Source of the DNA: CAVQZA01 sp963718355
GTDB taxonomy: Bacteria; Actinomycetota; Thermoleophilia; Gaiellales; Gaiellaceae
Assembly (NCBI GenBank): GCA_963718355.1
Contig: CAVQZA010000009.1
Coordinates: 1-64,000 of the forward strand
Direction: 5' to 3'
DNA: 64,000 bases
Shown: piece by piece, positions 41,729 to 49,229 of the stretch
Numbering within the stretch: the stretch's first letter is position 1
Layout of the letters: each line of letters begins with the position of its first letter
The notes under the pieces: generated by a model
Seen by the model: only the letters and a program-made list of their open reading frames with translations
Database searches by the model: none
Told to the model about the DNA's origin: nothing
Position numbers and translations under genes: made by a program

Positions 41729-42485
41729 GCCTAGAGTTCATCACATCGGAGACACCGATTACGAGCCGGCGGGCGAGGCGTACTCGCGGTTCCGCATCCC
41801 CGACCCTCGGATCGGCGCGCGGATCGCGGCTGCGCTCGGCGATGCGCGGACCGTGCTCAACGTCGGCGCCGGCACGGGCGGCTACGAGCCGGCCGATCGC
41901 GAGGTGACGGCCGTCGAGCCGTCGCCCGCAATGCGGGCGCAGCGGCGCTCGCCGGCGATCGACGCGGTCGCCGAGAGCCTGCCGTTTCCCGACGACTCCT
42001 TCGACGCCGCGATGGCGACGTTCACCGTGCACCAGTGGCCCGACCTCCAGGCCGGCCTAGCGGAGGTGCGCCGCGTCACGCGCGGGCCGGTCGTCATCCT
42101 TACCGGTGATCCCGCGCGGCTGCGGCGCTTCTGGCTCCAGGACTATGCGTCGGAGGTGCTCGACGCGGAGGCCCGCCGCTACCCTGCGATCGCCGAGCTG
42201 GGCGGCGAGGCCGAGGCGATCCCGATCCCGATCGACTGCACGGACGGCTTCAACGAGGCCTACTACGCGCGTCCCGAGCGCCTGCTCGACCCGGCGGCGC
42301 GACTCGCCTGCTCGGCCTGGGGCTTCGTCTCACAGGACGTCCACGACCGTTTCACCGCGGAGCTCGGTCGAGACCTCGCGGACGGGACCTGGGACCGGCG
42401 CTACGGCTCGCTTCGCAGCCGGCCATGGTTCGAGGGCTCGCTCGTCATGGTCGTCGGGAAGCCGGGCGCGCGTCCGGTCGTTTGA
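41727..42485 (+). CDS. Class I SAM-dependent methyltransferase
   Basis: The 252-residue protein has motif I in TVLNVGAGTGGYEPADREVT, a motif II region EVTAVEPSPAMRAQR, and LPFPDDSFDAAMATFTVHQW, the UbiE/COQ5-like Methyltransf_11 pattern. A long C-terminal region follows. The substrate cannot be told. The start codon shares two bases with that of the divergent SnoaL gene, so a leaderless or very short mRNA is implied. Confidence 0.85.
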   Translation: MPRVHHIGDTDYEPAGEAYSRFRIPDPRIGARIAAALGDARTVLNVGAGTGGYEPADREVTAVEPSPAMRAQRRSPAIDAVAESLPFPDDSFDAAMATFTVHQWPDLQAGLAEVRRVTRGPVVILTGDPARLRRFWLQDYASEVLDAEARRYPAIAELGGEAEAIPIPIDCTDGFNEAYYARPERLLDPAARLACSAWGFVSQDVHDRFTAELGRDLADGTWDRRYGSLRSRPWFEGSLVMVVGKPGARPVV

Positions 42486-42492
42486 AGCGGCG

Positions 42493-42795
42493 ATGAGGAT
42501 CGAGCTGTTCTACTGGGAGGGGTGCCCGTCGCATCCCGAGGCGCTGGCACTGGTCGAGGACGTGCTCGCCGAGCGCGGGATCGAGACCGCCGTCGAGCTG
42601 CGCGAGGTGCGCACCGACGCCGAGGCCGAGGAGCTCCGCTTCCCGGGCTCGCCGACGATCCGGATCGACGGCCGCGATGTCGACCCGGTCGGCGCCGAGG
42701 CGCGCCCGGCCCTCACCTGCCGCATCTACTACCTTCCGGACGGGCGCGTATCGCCCATCCCGAGCCGTCAACAACTCGAGGAGGCACTTCCGTGA
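42493..42795 (+). CDS. Small thioredoxin-fold protein
   Basis: The 100-residue protein starts MRIELFYWEGCPSHPEALAL, a thioredoxin-like strand with Cys-Pro-Ser in place of CxxC, and continues ELRFPGSPTIRIDGRDVDPV, where the cis-proline TIR loop sits, and ALTCRIYYLPDGRVSPIPSR. This family of short disulfide-like proteins is often near mercury or thiol genes. Its stop overlaps the next start (GTGA). Confidence 0.75.
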   Translation: MRIELFYWEGCPSHPEALALVEDVLAERGIETAVELREVRTDAEAEELRFPGSPTIRIDGRDVDPVGAEARPALTCRIYYLPDGRVSPIPSRQQLEEALP

Positions 42796-43322
42796 GCACT
42801 GTCCTGGCCCAGACCGCTCCACCGTTCACCCTGCCCGGCGTCGACGGGCGCGACCACTCGCTCGGCGACTACGGCGACTCCGCTGCGCTCGTCCTCGTCC
42901 AGACCTGCAACCACTGTCCGTACGCCCAGGCCTGGGAAGGGCGGCTGATCGAGGTCGCGCGCGACTACGCAGACAGGGGCGTGAGCGTCGTCGCGATCAA
43001 CTCGAACGACGCCGCGAACCATCCCGAGGACTCGTTCCCGGAGATGGCGAAGCGCGCCGAGGCGAAGGGCTACACGTTCGACTACCTCCACGACGAGAGC
43101 CAGGAGATCGCGCGCACACTCGGCGCGGAGCGGACACCCGAGGTGTTCCTCTACGACGGCGACCGCAAGCTCGTCTACCACGGCGCGATCGACGACAACC
43201 GCGACGAGAACGCAGTGAGTCAGAACTACCTCCGGGACGCTCTCGACGCCGTGCTGGCGGGCGGCGAGCCCGCGCCGGCCGACACGGCGCCGGTCGGTTG
43301 CACCGTGAAGTGGAGCCGCTAG
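42792..43322 (+). CDS. AhpC/TSA-type thioredoxin-family protein (redoxin)
   Basis: The 176-residue protein has the redoxin core APPFTLPGVDGRDHSLGDYG, then LVLVQTCNHCPYAQAWEGRL, with C-x-x-C in a peroxiredoxin-like position. VVAINSNDAANHPEDSFPEM and EIARTLGAERTPEVFLYDGD, with its cis-Pro, follow. It resembles the thioredoxin-family oxidoreductases with a CNHCPY motif rather than true AhpC. It is translationally coupled to the gene before it. The last bases overlap the convergent MNIO-operon gene by four. Confidence 0.82.
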   Translation: MSTVLAQTAPPFTLPGVDGRDHSLGDYGDSAALVLVQTCNHCPYAQAWEGRLIEVARDYADRGVSVVAINSNDAANHPEDSFPEMAKRAEAKGYTFDYLHDESQEIARTLGAERTPEVFLYDGDRKLVYHGAIDDNRDENAVSQNYLRDALDAVLAGGEPAPADTAPVGCTVKWSR

Positions 43323-44041
43323 GCGCGAATCGCGAGCCCGTCGTCGATCAGTAGCTGCGCGTCGGCCGGCTCGAGCGTCTCGTCCTCGAGGGTCTCGAGC
43401 AGGCCGGCGAGCTGCCCGTCGATCACCCGCACATCCAGGTCGTCCGGCCCGGCCATGAGCACGATCGCGAAGTCGCCCTCGGCCAGCGCGTAGGGCAGCG
43501 GCTCGGCGGCGGCGAGGCGCTCGAGGAGCGACGCAGGCTCGTGCCGGAAGTGCACGACCCGGACGAGTGGATGCAGGCGGAGCCCGTCCCCCGCCGAGCG
43601 CGCGGCCTCCTCCGCGAGCGCGCGCCGCGGCAGGAAGCGCAGCTCGTTCGTGGCGAGCTCGAACGAGAGGATCTCCTCGAGCAGCGGCTCGTCGAGCTCG
43701 AGCCCGCGCAGAAACGCAGCGAAGCGCTCGACCTCGGTCGCGAACTGGAGGTCGGTCAGGTTCGCGTCCCAGAACCGCTCGGCGATCCAGCGCAGCCGGT
43801 CGCCGAGCACGAAGCACGTGTACGGGAGCAGCATCACGATCGGCGTGAGGCGGTTCGAGCGGTACAGCGTGCAGTTGACCTCCATCCCAGGCTGCGCCGC
43901 GACCGCCTGGAGCCGGCGGCGGTCGCGAGGGGTCAGGTCGTACGTGACGAGCGCTTCGGCCTCGCGCCGGCGCACGGCCATCGCGAGCGCAGGCGAGGCG
44001 ACCATGTCCGCGAGCGCGCGCTGGAACCCGAGCAGCGACAC
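43319..44041 (-). CDS. MNIO partner protein (DUF2063/MbnC-like)
   Basis: The 240-residue protein starts at GTG with MSLLGFQRALADMVASPALA, similar to the N-terminal DUF2063 module that accompanies DUF692 enzymes. It continues VNCTLYRSNRLTPIVMLLPY, then DRLRWIAERFWDANLTDLQF, a pattern of partner proteins that present the peptide substrate to the oxidase. The C-terminal 90 residues (PYALAEGDFAIVLMAGPDDL, ending LIDDGLAIRA) may form a separate winged-helix-like or beta domain. It is the last gene of the operon, four bases after the oxidase stop. Role as partner or recognition subunit is inferred. Confidence 0.7.
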   Translation of the reverse strand: MSLLGFQRALADMVASPALAMAVRRREAEALVTYDLTPRDRRRLQAVAAQPGMEVNCTLYRSNRLTPIVMLLPYTCFVLGDRLRWIAERFWDANLTDLQFATEVERFAAFLRGLELDEPLLEEILSFELATNELRFLPRRALAEEAARSAGDGLRLHPLVRVVHFRHEPASLLERLAAAEPLPYALAEGDFAIVLMAGPDDLDVRVIDGQLAGLLETLEDETLEPADAQLLIDDGLAIRA

Positions 44042-44045
44042 GCGT

Positions 44046-44939
44046 CTAGTTCCGGCGCTCCCACGCCGCGCGCGAGAGCTCGAGCTCGTGGCGGATCCCG
44101 TCCCACTTCAGCTGCGGGTAGTACGACTCGTGGAACTCGAACGTGATTCCGCAGAGATTCGGGGCGAGGGCGACGACGTCGTCGAGCAGCCGCCACACCG
44201 CCTCCGGCGCGGGGCCAGAGTGCGAGTCGGTGTACATCCCCGCGAGCTCGCTGCCGCCGGCGACGTGCACCTCGCCGACGCGCGTGAGGTCGAGCTCGCG
44301 GACGAAGGCGTGAGCGTCGAAGCCGTGGTTCGTCGCGTTGACGACGACGTTGTGGACGTCGAGGAGGACGCCGCAGCCCGTCTGCTCGGTGAGCCTGTTC
44401 ACGAACTCCGACTCGGTCATGTCCTGCTCGGGGATCTCGATGTAGGCGACGTTGTTCTCGAGCAGGAACGGCGCCGGGATCTGCTCCTGCACGAGCTCGA
44501 CGCGCTCCGCGATCAGCGTGAGCAGCTCGTCGTCGTAGGGAAACGGGATCGCGAGACCGGCGTTGTGGTCGTGCCCGTATTCGTCGGCAACGCGGACGTA
44601 CGAGAGGTGATCGCTGTGCCAGCGGAAGCCGTAGCGGCGCTGCCATGCGGCGATCTGGTCGACGTACTCGAGGTCGACTGGGCCGGCGCTCGCGATGGAG
44701 AGGCCGATCCCGTGCGCAACGAGCGGGATCCGCTCGCCGAGCCACTCGAGCAGCTCGACGTCGGCCTCGAGCTCCGCGTAGCGCGGCTCCGAGCCGGCGC
44801 CACGGTCGCTCCAGAAGGTGTCCGGAATGACCGCGACGTAGTCGAGCAGATCGAGATTCGCCCGCAGGAAGTCGGGCAACGCGGCGTTGTAAAGCACGCC
44901 GACGCCGAGCGCCCGAGCTTCCTGCGGAGCCGTGCTCAC
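44046..44939 (-). CDS. DUF692/MNIO multinuclear non-haem iron oxidase
   Basis: The 297-residue protein starts GVGVLYNAALPDFLRANLDL, followed by VAHGIGLSIASAGPVDLEYV, a TIM-barrel region with early His ligand, then RWHSDHLSYVRVADEYGHDH. Acidic and Asn/His metal residues follow in PFLLENNVAYIEIPEQDMTE and CGVLLDVHNVVVNATNHGFD, and HVAGGSELAGMYTDSHSGPA and GITFEFHESYYPQLKWDGIR complete the site. This pattern (H-x-x-H, E-N, D-x-H-N, H, D-x-H, E) is that of MbnB/TglH-type enzymes, which oxidise cysteines in ribosomal peptides. The GTG overlaps the stop of the preceding CxxC peptide gene. Confidence 0.88.
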   Translation of the reverse strand: MSTAPQEARALGVGVLYNAALPDFLRANLDLLDYVAVIPDTFWSDRGAGSEPRYAELEADVELLEWLGERIPLVAHGIGLSIASAGPVDLEYVDQIAAWQRRYGFRWHSDHLSYVRVADEYGHDHNAGLAIPFPYDDELLTLIAERVELVQEQIPAPFLLENNVAYIEIPEQDMTESEFVNRLTEQTGCGVLLDVHNVVVNATNHGFDAHAFVRELDLTRVGEVHVAGGSELAGMYTDSHSGPAPEAVWRLLDDVVALAPNLCGITFEFHESYYPQLKWDGIRHELELSRAAWERRN

Positions 44940-45196
44940 TACTCGGCTAGTGCATGTCCGATCGCGCCGGTTTTCAGATCGACGCGAGCGACCTGCTCGA
45001 GATCCTCACGGATCACGAACGGGATGCCGGACAGGCACGGAGAGCACCCGCGCGGCGAGATGTGCGGCAGGATCTTGCGGTCGAGCAGCTCGTGCACGTT
45101 CAGGAGATCGCTGAGATGCGTTCCCGCAGGCACGACGAGCTCGAGTACCCCGCCCTTCCCTTTCGAGAAGTAGAGCTGACCAACTGGATCTGCCAT
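44939..45196 (-). CDS. Candidate 85-residue substrate peptide for the MNIO system
   Basis: The ATG follows a strong AGGAGG (45,201-45,206). The protein starts MADPVGQLYFSKGKGGVLEL and carries HISPRGCSPCLSGIPFVIRE at residues 45-64, with the only two cysteines as CSPC. It ends HALAE. There is no signal peptide and no transmembrane helix, so a cytosolic peptide with a leader-like first 45 residues is plausible. Its TAG overlaps the MNIO start codon, so synthesis of peptide and enzyme is tightly linked. It could alternatively be a small zinc or redox protein that the partner uses. Confidence 0.65.
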   Translation of the reverse strand: MADPVGQLYFSKGKGGVLELVVPAGTHLSDLLNVHELLDRKILPHISPRGCSPCLSGIPFVIREDLEQVARVDLKTGAIGHALAE

Positions 45197-45306
45197 GACG
45201 CCTCCTAGTAGATGGAACCGAAGCGCCGCAGGCTCGGGACTGTGACAGAAGCTCGACGAAGTATCAACGTTGCCGGGCTCGACACCACGCCAACCGCTTA
45301 AGACCG

Positions 45307-45328
45307 TCATAAGGCCCTCATAAGGCCC
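45307..45328 (+). promoter_or_regulatory. Tandem 11-bp repeat upstream of the Cys-rich secreted gene
   Basis: TCATAAGGCCC occurs twice with no gap. The 11-base period places both on one helix face, the arrangement used by tandem activator sites. It is about 47 bases upstream of the plus-strand gene and 110 bases upstream of the MNIO operon start on the other strand. Confidence 0.5.
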
Positions 45329-45374
45329 CTACCGCACCGTGGAGTGGTCAGACACCCACTCCAAGGAGGGCACC

Positions 45375-46065
45375 ATGTCCAGACGACCCCGTTTTCAACC
45401 GGTTGGCGATCCTGGTGGCGCTCGCGTTTGCGCTCCTCGCGTTCCCGGCCATCTCCCCGAGCGCCGACTCCCAGCCGTCGCTGAAGTGCACGAGCCTCTC
45501 GACGAGCGACGGCGCCGGCACCGACTGCAAGACGGGGGTCGGCATCAGCTGCCCGGCCGGAGGCCAGAGCTTTGGGATGGCCACGGTCTACGTCAACTGC
45601 GTGGCCTGCGGCTCGAGCTGGGTCGCACTCGTGCGCAGCGGCTTCTCCGCCGCGGCCTGGTACAAGCCTGAGGTCACGTGCGGCGCGAACTGCGCCGTGG
45701 GTCAGCCGAGCCCTACACGGTGCAGCAGGTGGTGCAGGTCGCGCACCCTGCCTCGTACAAGAACGTCACGACGACCACGCCTGTCTGCGGCCTGAAGTTG
45801 GGCCGGATGGTGGGCACCGTCCAGACGACGACGAAGCAAGTGGTCGACAAGCCGGCGTGGACGGAGAAGCCGACCGTCGACGTCACGAAGCTGAGCTGCG
45901 CCGCACGGATGCAACCCGTGGTCGGCCCCTGACATCACCGGCAAGCCCGCCTACGGTGTGACCCTCGACCTCTGGCTCACGTGCCCGAACGACGGCGGGA
46001 GCGCGGTCGCGTCGGTCGAGGCGAACCAGGCCGTGCTGGTCGCCCTCGGCTTCAAGGTCGGTTAG
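45375..46065 (+). CDS. Secreted Cys-rich protein, three frameshifts
   Basis: An ATG behind AAGGAGGG begins MSRRPRF, and after removing one T from the TTTT near 45,393 continues NRLAILVALAFALLAFPAIS as a signal peptide. The mature chain has cysteines in SLKCTSLSTSDGAGTDCKTG, GISCPAGG, VNCVACGSS and VTCGANCAVG. After further frame changes near 45,702 and 45,930 come PVCGLK, KLSCAARM and LTCPNDGG, with the end VALVALGFKVG-like. About 228 residues and twelve Cys in the restored protein. Fn3- or jacalin-like features are not evident. It is divergent from the MNIO operon and might be a client or partner, though no link is shown. Confidence 0.55.
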
Positions 46066-47126
46066 AGCGCGAGCGTGACCTTGCTGAGGCCGCGCGGCTC
46101 GTCGGGGTCGAGGCCCTTCGCGCGGGCGAGCGCCCAGGCGAAGAGCTGGCCCGGGACGACAGAGAGGATCGGCGTGAGGAGCGGCACCGAGGGCATCGGA
46201 ATCGGAATCGAGTGGTCGGCGCCTGCGAGGGCGCCGGCCGCGGTTCCGCTCGCCACGAGCGTCGCGCCGGCCTGCTGGATCCTCACCGCCGCCTCGACGA
46301 CCGCTGGCAGCGTCTCGTCCTGCGAGGCGATCGCCCAGACCGGGAAGAGCGAGTCGAGCGCGGCGACCGGGCCGTGTGCGAGCTGGGTCGCCGTCAGCGC
46401 CTCGGCCGCGACGCGGCAGGTCTCGATCAGCTTCAGGGCGATCTCGCGCGCGCTCGCGAACTCCGGGCCGCGGCCGATCACGAACATGCGGCCGACGAAC
46501 GAGAACTGCATCGCGAGCGGGACGACGACCTTCTCGAGCTCGGGGATCAGCGTCTCGAGCCGCTCGATCACCTCGCGGACGCCCGCGACGTAGCGCGGGC
46601 CCTGGTCGGCCGCGTGGGCGGCGAGGAGCGCGAGCGCGGCCACCTGGTTGGTGAAGGTCTTCGTCGCTGCGACCGCGCGCTCGATCCCGGCGCCGAGCGT
46701 GAGCACCTCCTCGGCGGCCTGCGCGAGCCCCGACTCCGGGTCGTTCGTGATCGCCACGGTGAAGGCGCCGGCCGCGCGGGCCCGCTGGACGTACTCGATC
46801 ACGTCACGCGTCTGGCCGGACTGCGAGAGCGCGATCACGGTCGAACCGGACATGTCCAGATGAGCCTTGTAGTAGACGGTGAGCGTGATCGAGTCGCGCA
46901 TCGCGGTCCAGCCGGGCAGCAGCCCGAACGCGTACATCCCGTACGCGGCCGCATTGTCGGACGAGCCGTGGCCGATCAGGCGGATCGTGGTGCCGCGCTC
47001 GCGCGCGATGCGTGCGACGCGGGCGAAGTCGGACTCGCGCTCGAGCAGGCGCTCCAGCGCGCGCGGCTGCTCACGGATCTCCGCGAGGAACTGCGAGCCG
47101 GGCTCAGACGGCGACACGGACCTCAC
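46062..47126 (-). CDS. SIS-domain sugar-phosphate isomerase/deaminase (NagB-II/AgaS-like)
   Basis: The 354-residue protein has two SIS domains. It begins FLAEIREQPRALERLLERES, then TTIRLIGHGSSDNAAAYGMY, and the sugar-phosphate loop STVIALSQSGQTRDVIEYVQ. The second SIS half has FVGRMFVIGRGPEFASAREI, and the end DPDEPRGLSKVTLAL is the GlmS/NagB-II C-terminal tail that reaches into the active site. No glutaminase domain is present, so it should deaminate GlcN6P to Fru6P rather than make it. It follows nagA and overlaps it by 23 bases. Confidence 0.85.
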   Translation of the reverse strand: MRSVSPSEPGSQFLAEIREQPRALERLLERESDFARVARIARERGTTIRLIGHGSSDNAAAYGMYAFGLLPGWTAMRDSITLTVYYKAHLDMSGSTVIALSQSGQTRDVIEYVQRARAAGAFTVAITNDPESGLAQAAEEVLTLGAGIERAVAATKTFTNQVAALALLAAHAADQGPRYVAGVREVIERLETLIPELEKVVVPLAMQFSFVGRMFVIGRGPEFASAREIALKLIETCRVAAEALTATQLAHGPVAALDSLFPVWAIASQDETLPAVVEAAVRIQQAGATLVASGTAAGALAGADHSIPIPMPSVPLLTPILSVVPGQLFAWALARAKGLDPDEPRGLSKVTLAL

Positions 47127-48195
47127 CTCCGACGAGGACGCGTTCGAGCTCGAGCTCCGCGTCGATCACGAGCAGATCGGCCCGCCGCCCGACCTCGATC
47201 CGGCCGGCGTCGGTGAGCCCGAGGACGGAAGCCGGCACGACGCTGGCCGCCTCGAGCGCCTGCTCGAGTGGCACGCCGAGCTCGTGCAGGTTGCGGACGG
47301 CCTCGATCATCGTCAGCACGCTGCCGGCGAGCACGCCGTCGCCGCTTCGCACCGCTCCGCCGCGGACGACGAGCGAGAGGTCGCCGAGTGTGAACTCGCC
47401 CTCACCAGCGCCCGCGGCCGCGACCGCGTCTGTGACGAGCGCCACGCGTCCGGCGGCGGCCTCCCACACGAGGCGCACCGTGTCGGGGGCGAGGTGGACG
47501 CCGTCGACGATGATCTGCACGACGACGTCCGGCCGGGTCAGCGCCGCGCCCGCGATGCCCGGGTCGCGGTGGCCGAACGGGCGCATCGCGTTGAAGAGGT
47601 GCGTGACGGTGTGGACGCCGCGGTCGAAGGCCGCATGGGCCTCCTCCCCGCCCGCGTCGGTATGGCCGAACGAGACGGCGACGCCGCGCAGCAGGAGGAG
47701 GTCGATCAGCTCGAACGCGCCGGGGAGCTCGGGCGCGAGCGTGACGAGGCGCACCGGCCCGGCGGCGAGGAGCCGCTCGAGGAGGGCGGGATCGGGGTCA
47801 CGGCGCGCGGCCGCCGGATGTGTGCCGAGGCGCGCCGGCGACAGAAACGGTCCCTCGAGGTGGACGCCGAGAATCCGCGCCCCGTTCGTCGCCGGCGGCA
47901 CCTCGCGTAGAGCCGCGACGACGTTCTCCTCGGTGGACGTGATCAGGGTCGGCAGGTAGCCCGTCACACCGGTCTCGAGCAGCGCGTCGCTCGCGCGGGC
48001 GAAAGCCGCGGCGTCTGCGGCGAGAAAGTCGACACCGGCGAAGCCGTTCACCTGGAGATCGACGAAGCCGGGCACGGCGAACCCACGGCCGTCGGGCGAG
48101 GCGAGGCCGATCGCCGCGATCCGCCCGTCGACGATCTCGACATCGCCGGGGAGAAACGCGCCGTCGACCAGGGCGGCCTGGACGCCGAGCCTCAC
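47104..48195 (-). CDS. nagA: N-acetylglucosamine-6-phosphate deacetylase
   Basis: The 363-residue amidohydrolase starts GVQAALVDGAFLPGDVEIVD. It has the family motifs VPGFVDLQVNGFAGVDFLAA, the metal Glu in GVHLEGPFLSPARLGTHP, metal His residues in VSFGHTDAGGEEAHAAFDRG and VTHLFNAMRPFGHRDPGIAG. The catalytic Asp is in VALVTDAVAAAGAGEG. It removes acetate from GlcNAc6P before deamination by the next gene. It overlaps murQ by four bases. Confidence 0.92.
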   Translation of the reverse strand: MRLGVQAALVDGAFLPGDVEIVDGRIAAIGLASPDGRGFAVPGFVDLQVNGFAGVDFLAADAAAFARASDALLETGVTGYLPTLITSTEENVVAALREVPPATNGARILGVHLEGPFLSPARLGTHPAAARRDPDPALLERLLAAGPVRLVTLAPELPGAFELIDLLLLRGVAVSFGHTDAGGEEAHAAFDRGVHTVTHLFNAMRPFGHRDPGIAGAALTRPDVVVQIIVDGVHLAPDTVRLVWEAAAGRVALVTDAVAAAGAGEGEFTLGDLSLVVRGGAVRSGDGVLAGSVLTMIEAVRNLHELGVPLEQALEAASVVPASVLGLTDAGRIEVGRRADLLVIDAELELERVLVGGEVRVAV

Positions 48196-49112
48196 GACTG
48201 GAGCGCCCGTCTGACGATGCCGTCGGCCGCGGCCAGGCGCGCTCGGGCAGTCTCCGCGTCGACCCCGGCGAGGATCGAGACGATCGCGACCTTCGGGTGC
48301 CCACCGGCCGCCGCGAGCGCCTCGTCGACCTGCTCCACCGCCGCGCCGGTGGCGAGCAGGACGATCCGCCGCACCCGCGCCTCGAGCTTTGCGTTGGCCG
48401 GATAGACGTCGACCATCAGGTTCCCGAACGTCTTGCCGAGCCGGATCATCGAGATCGTCGAGATCATGTTGAGCACGAGCTTCTGGCTCGTTCCCGCCTT
48501 GAGGCGCGTCGAGCCGGTGAGGAACTCCGCGCCGACCGGGACGGCGAGCTCGTGGTCGGCGAGCCGAGAGAGCTCCGAGTCGCGGACGGAGACGAGGCAG
48601 GCGGTGAGCGCGCCGGCACCGGCGGCCGCCGTGAGGGCGCCGACCGCGTACGGTGTGCGGCCGCTCGCGCTGATCGCGACGACCGCGTCGGCCACCGAGA
48701 CCCCGAGCGCCTCGATCTCGCGCTCGCCGGCCGCAGCGTCGTCCTCGGCGGCTTCCTGTTCGAGGGCTGAGCCACCGGCCCCACCGGCGATCAGCGCCGT
48801 GACCTGGCCGGGCCTGACCGAGAAGGTGGCCTCACATTCGGCCGCGTCGAGCTCGGCCAGCCGGCCGGACGTTCCCGCGCCGACGTAGATCAGCCGCCCG
48901 CCGCCCTTGAGCCGCGCCGCGATCTCGTCGATCGCTGCGGCGATCTCGGGCCCGGCCGCCGCAACGGCCGCGGGCACGGTCTGATCCTGCGCGTTCATCA
49001 GTTCGACGAGCTCGTCGGTCGAGCGGAGGTCGAGGTCGGCGCCGTCGGCGTTCCACGCCTCCGTCTCGAGCCCGTCGAGGCTCTCCTGAAGATCTCGGTC
49101 GGGGGCGGGCAT
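48192..49112 (-). CDS. murQ: N-acetylmuramic acid 6-phosphate etherase
   Basis: The 306-residue protein shows the MurQ sequence DLRSTDELVELMNAQDQTVP, then GGRLIYVGAGTSGRLAELDA with the SIS loop, then VVAISASGRTPYAVGALTAA, then GSTRLKAGTSQKLVLNMIST and VDVYPANAKLEARVRRIVLL. All these are diagnostic. It cleaves the lactyl ether of MurNAc6P to give GlcNAc6P and lactate. It is the first gene of the leftward operon murQ-nagA-nagB-II; two dre-like operators lie just upstream. Confidence 0.93.
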   Translation of the reverse strand: MPAPDRDLQESLDGLETEAWNADGADLDLRSTDELVELMNAQDQTVPAAVAAAGPEIAAAIDEIAARLKGGGRLIYVGAGTSGRLAELDAAECEATFSVRPGQVTALIAGGAGGSALEQEAAEDDAAAGEREIEALGVSVADAVVAISASGRTPYAVGALTAAAGAGALTACLVSVRDSELSRLADHELAVPVGAEFLTGSTRLKAGTSQKLVLNMISTISMIRLGKTFGNLMVDVYPANAKLEARVRRIVLLATGAAVEQVDEALAAAGGHPKVAIVSILAGVDAETARARLAAADGIVRRALQS

Positions 49113-49142
49113 CTGCGGCGCAGTCTACGCACCAATCGCCAG

Positions 49143-49158
49143 AGTGGTCAATACCAAT
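49143..49158. promoter_or_regulatory. dre-like operator 1 (DasR-type)
   Basis: AGTGGTCAATACCAAT resembles the DasR responsive element ACTGGTCTAGACCAGT. It lies 31 bases upstream of murQ on the minus strand and 72 bases before the ABC ATPase gene. Confidence 0.65.
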
Positions 49159-49177
49159 TGTGCCGAGTTGGTGATAA

Positions 49178-49193
49178 TTTGGTCTTGACCTCA
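49178..49193. promoter_or_regulatory. dre-like operator 2
   Basis: The core TGGTCTTGACC at 49,180-49,190 again has the TGGTC-x-x-GACC form of a DasR site. It lies closer to the ABC transporter gene, between the two divergent operons. Confidence 0.55.
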
Positions 49194-49229
49194 CGTTCGC
49201 GCCCTCTATGCTCTCTCGCCGGAGACCCC

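Noticed and set aside
42493..43322. Selenoproteins among the thioredoxin-fold genes
   Set aside because: No in-frame UGA lies at a redox position; the motifs are CPS and CNHC with normal codons.
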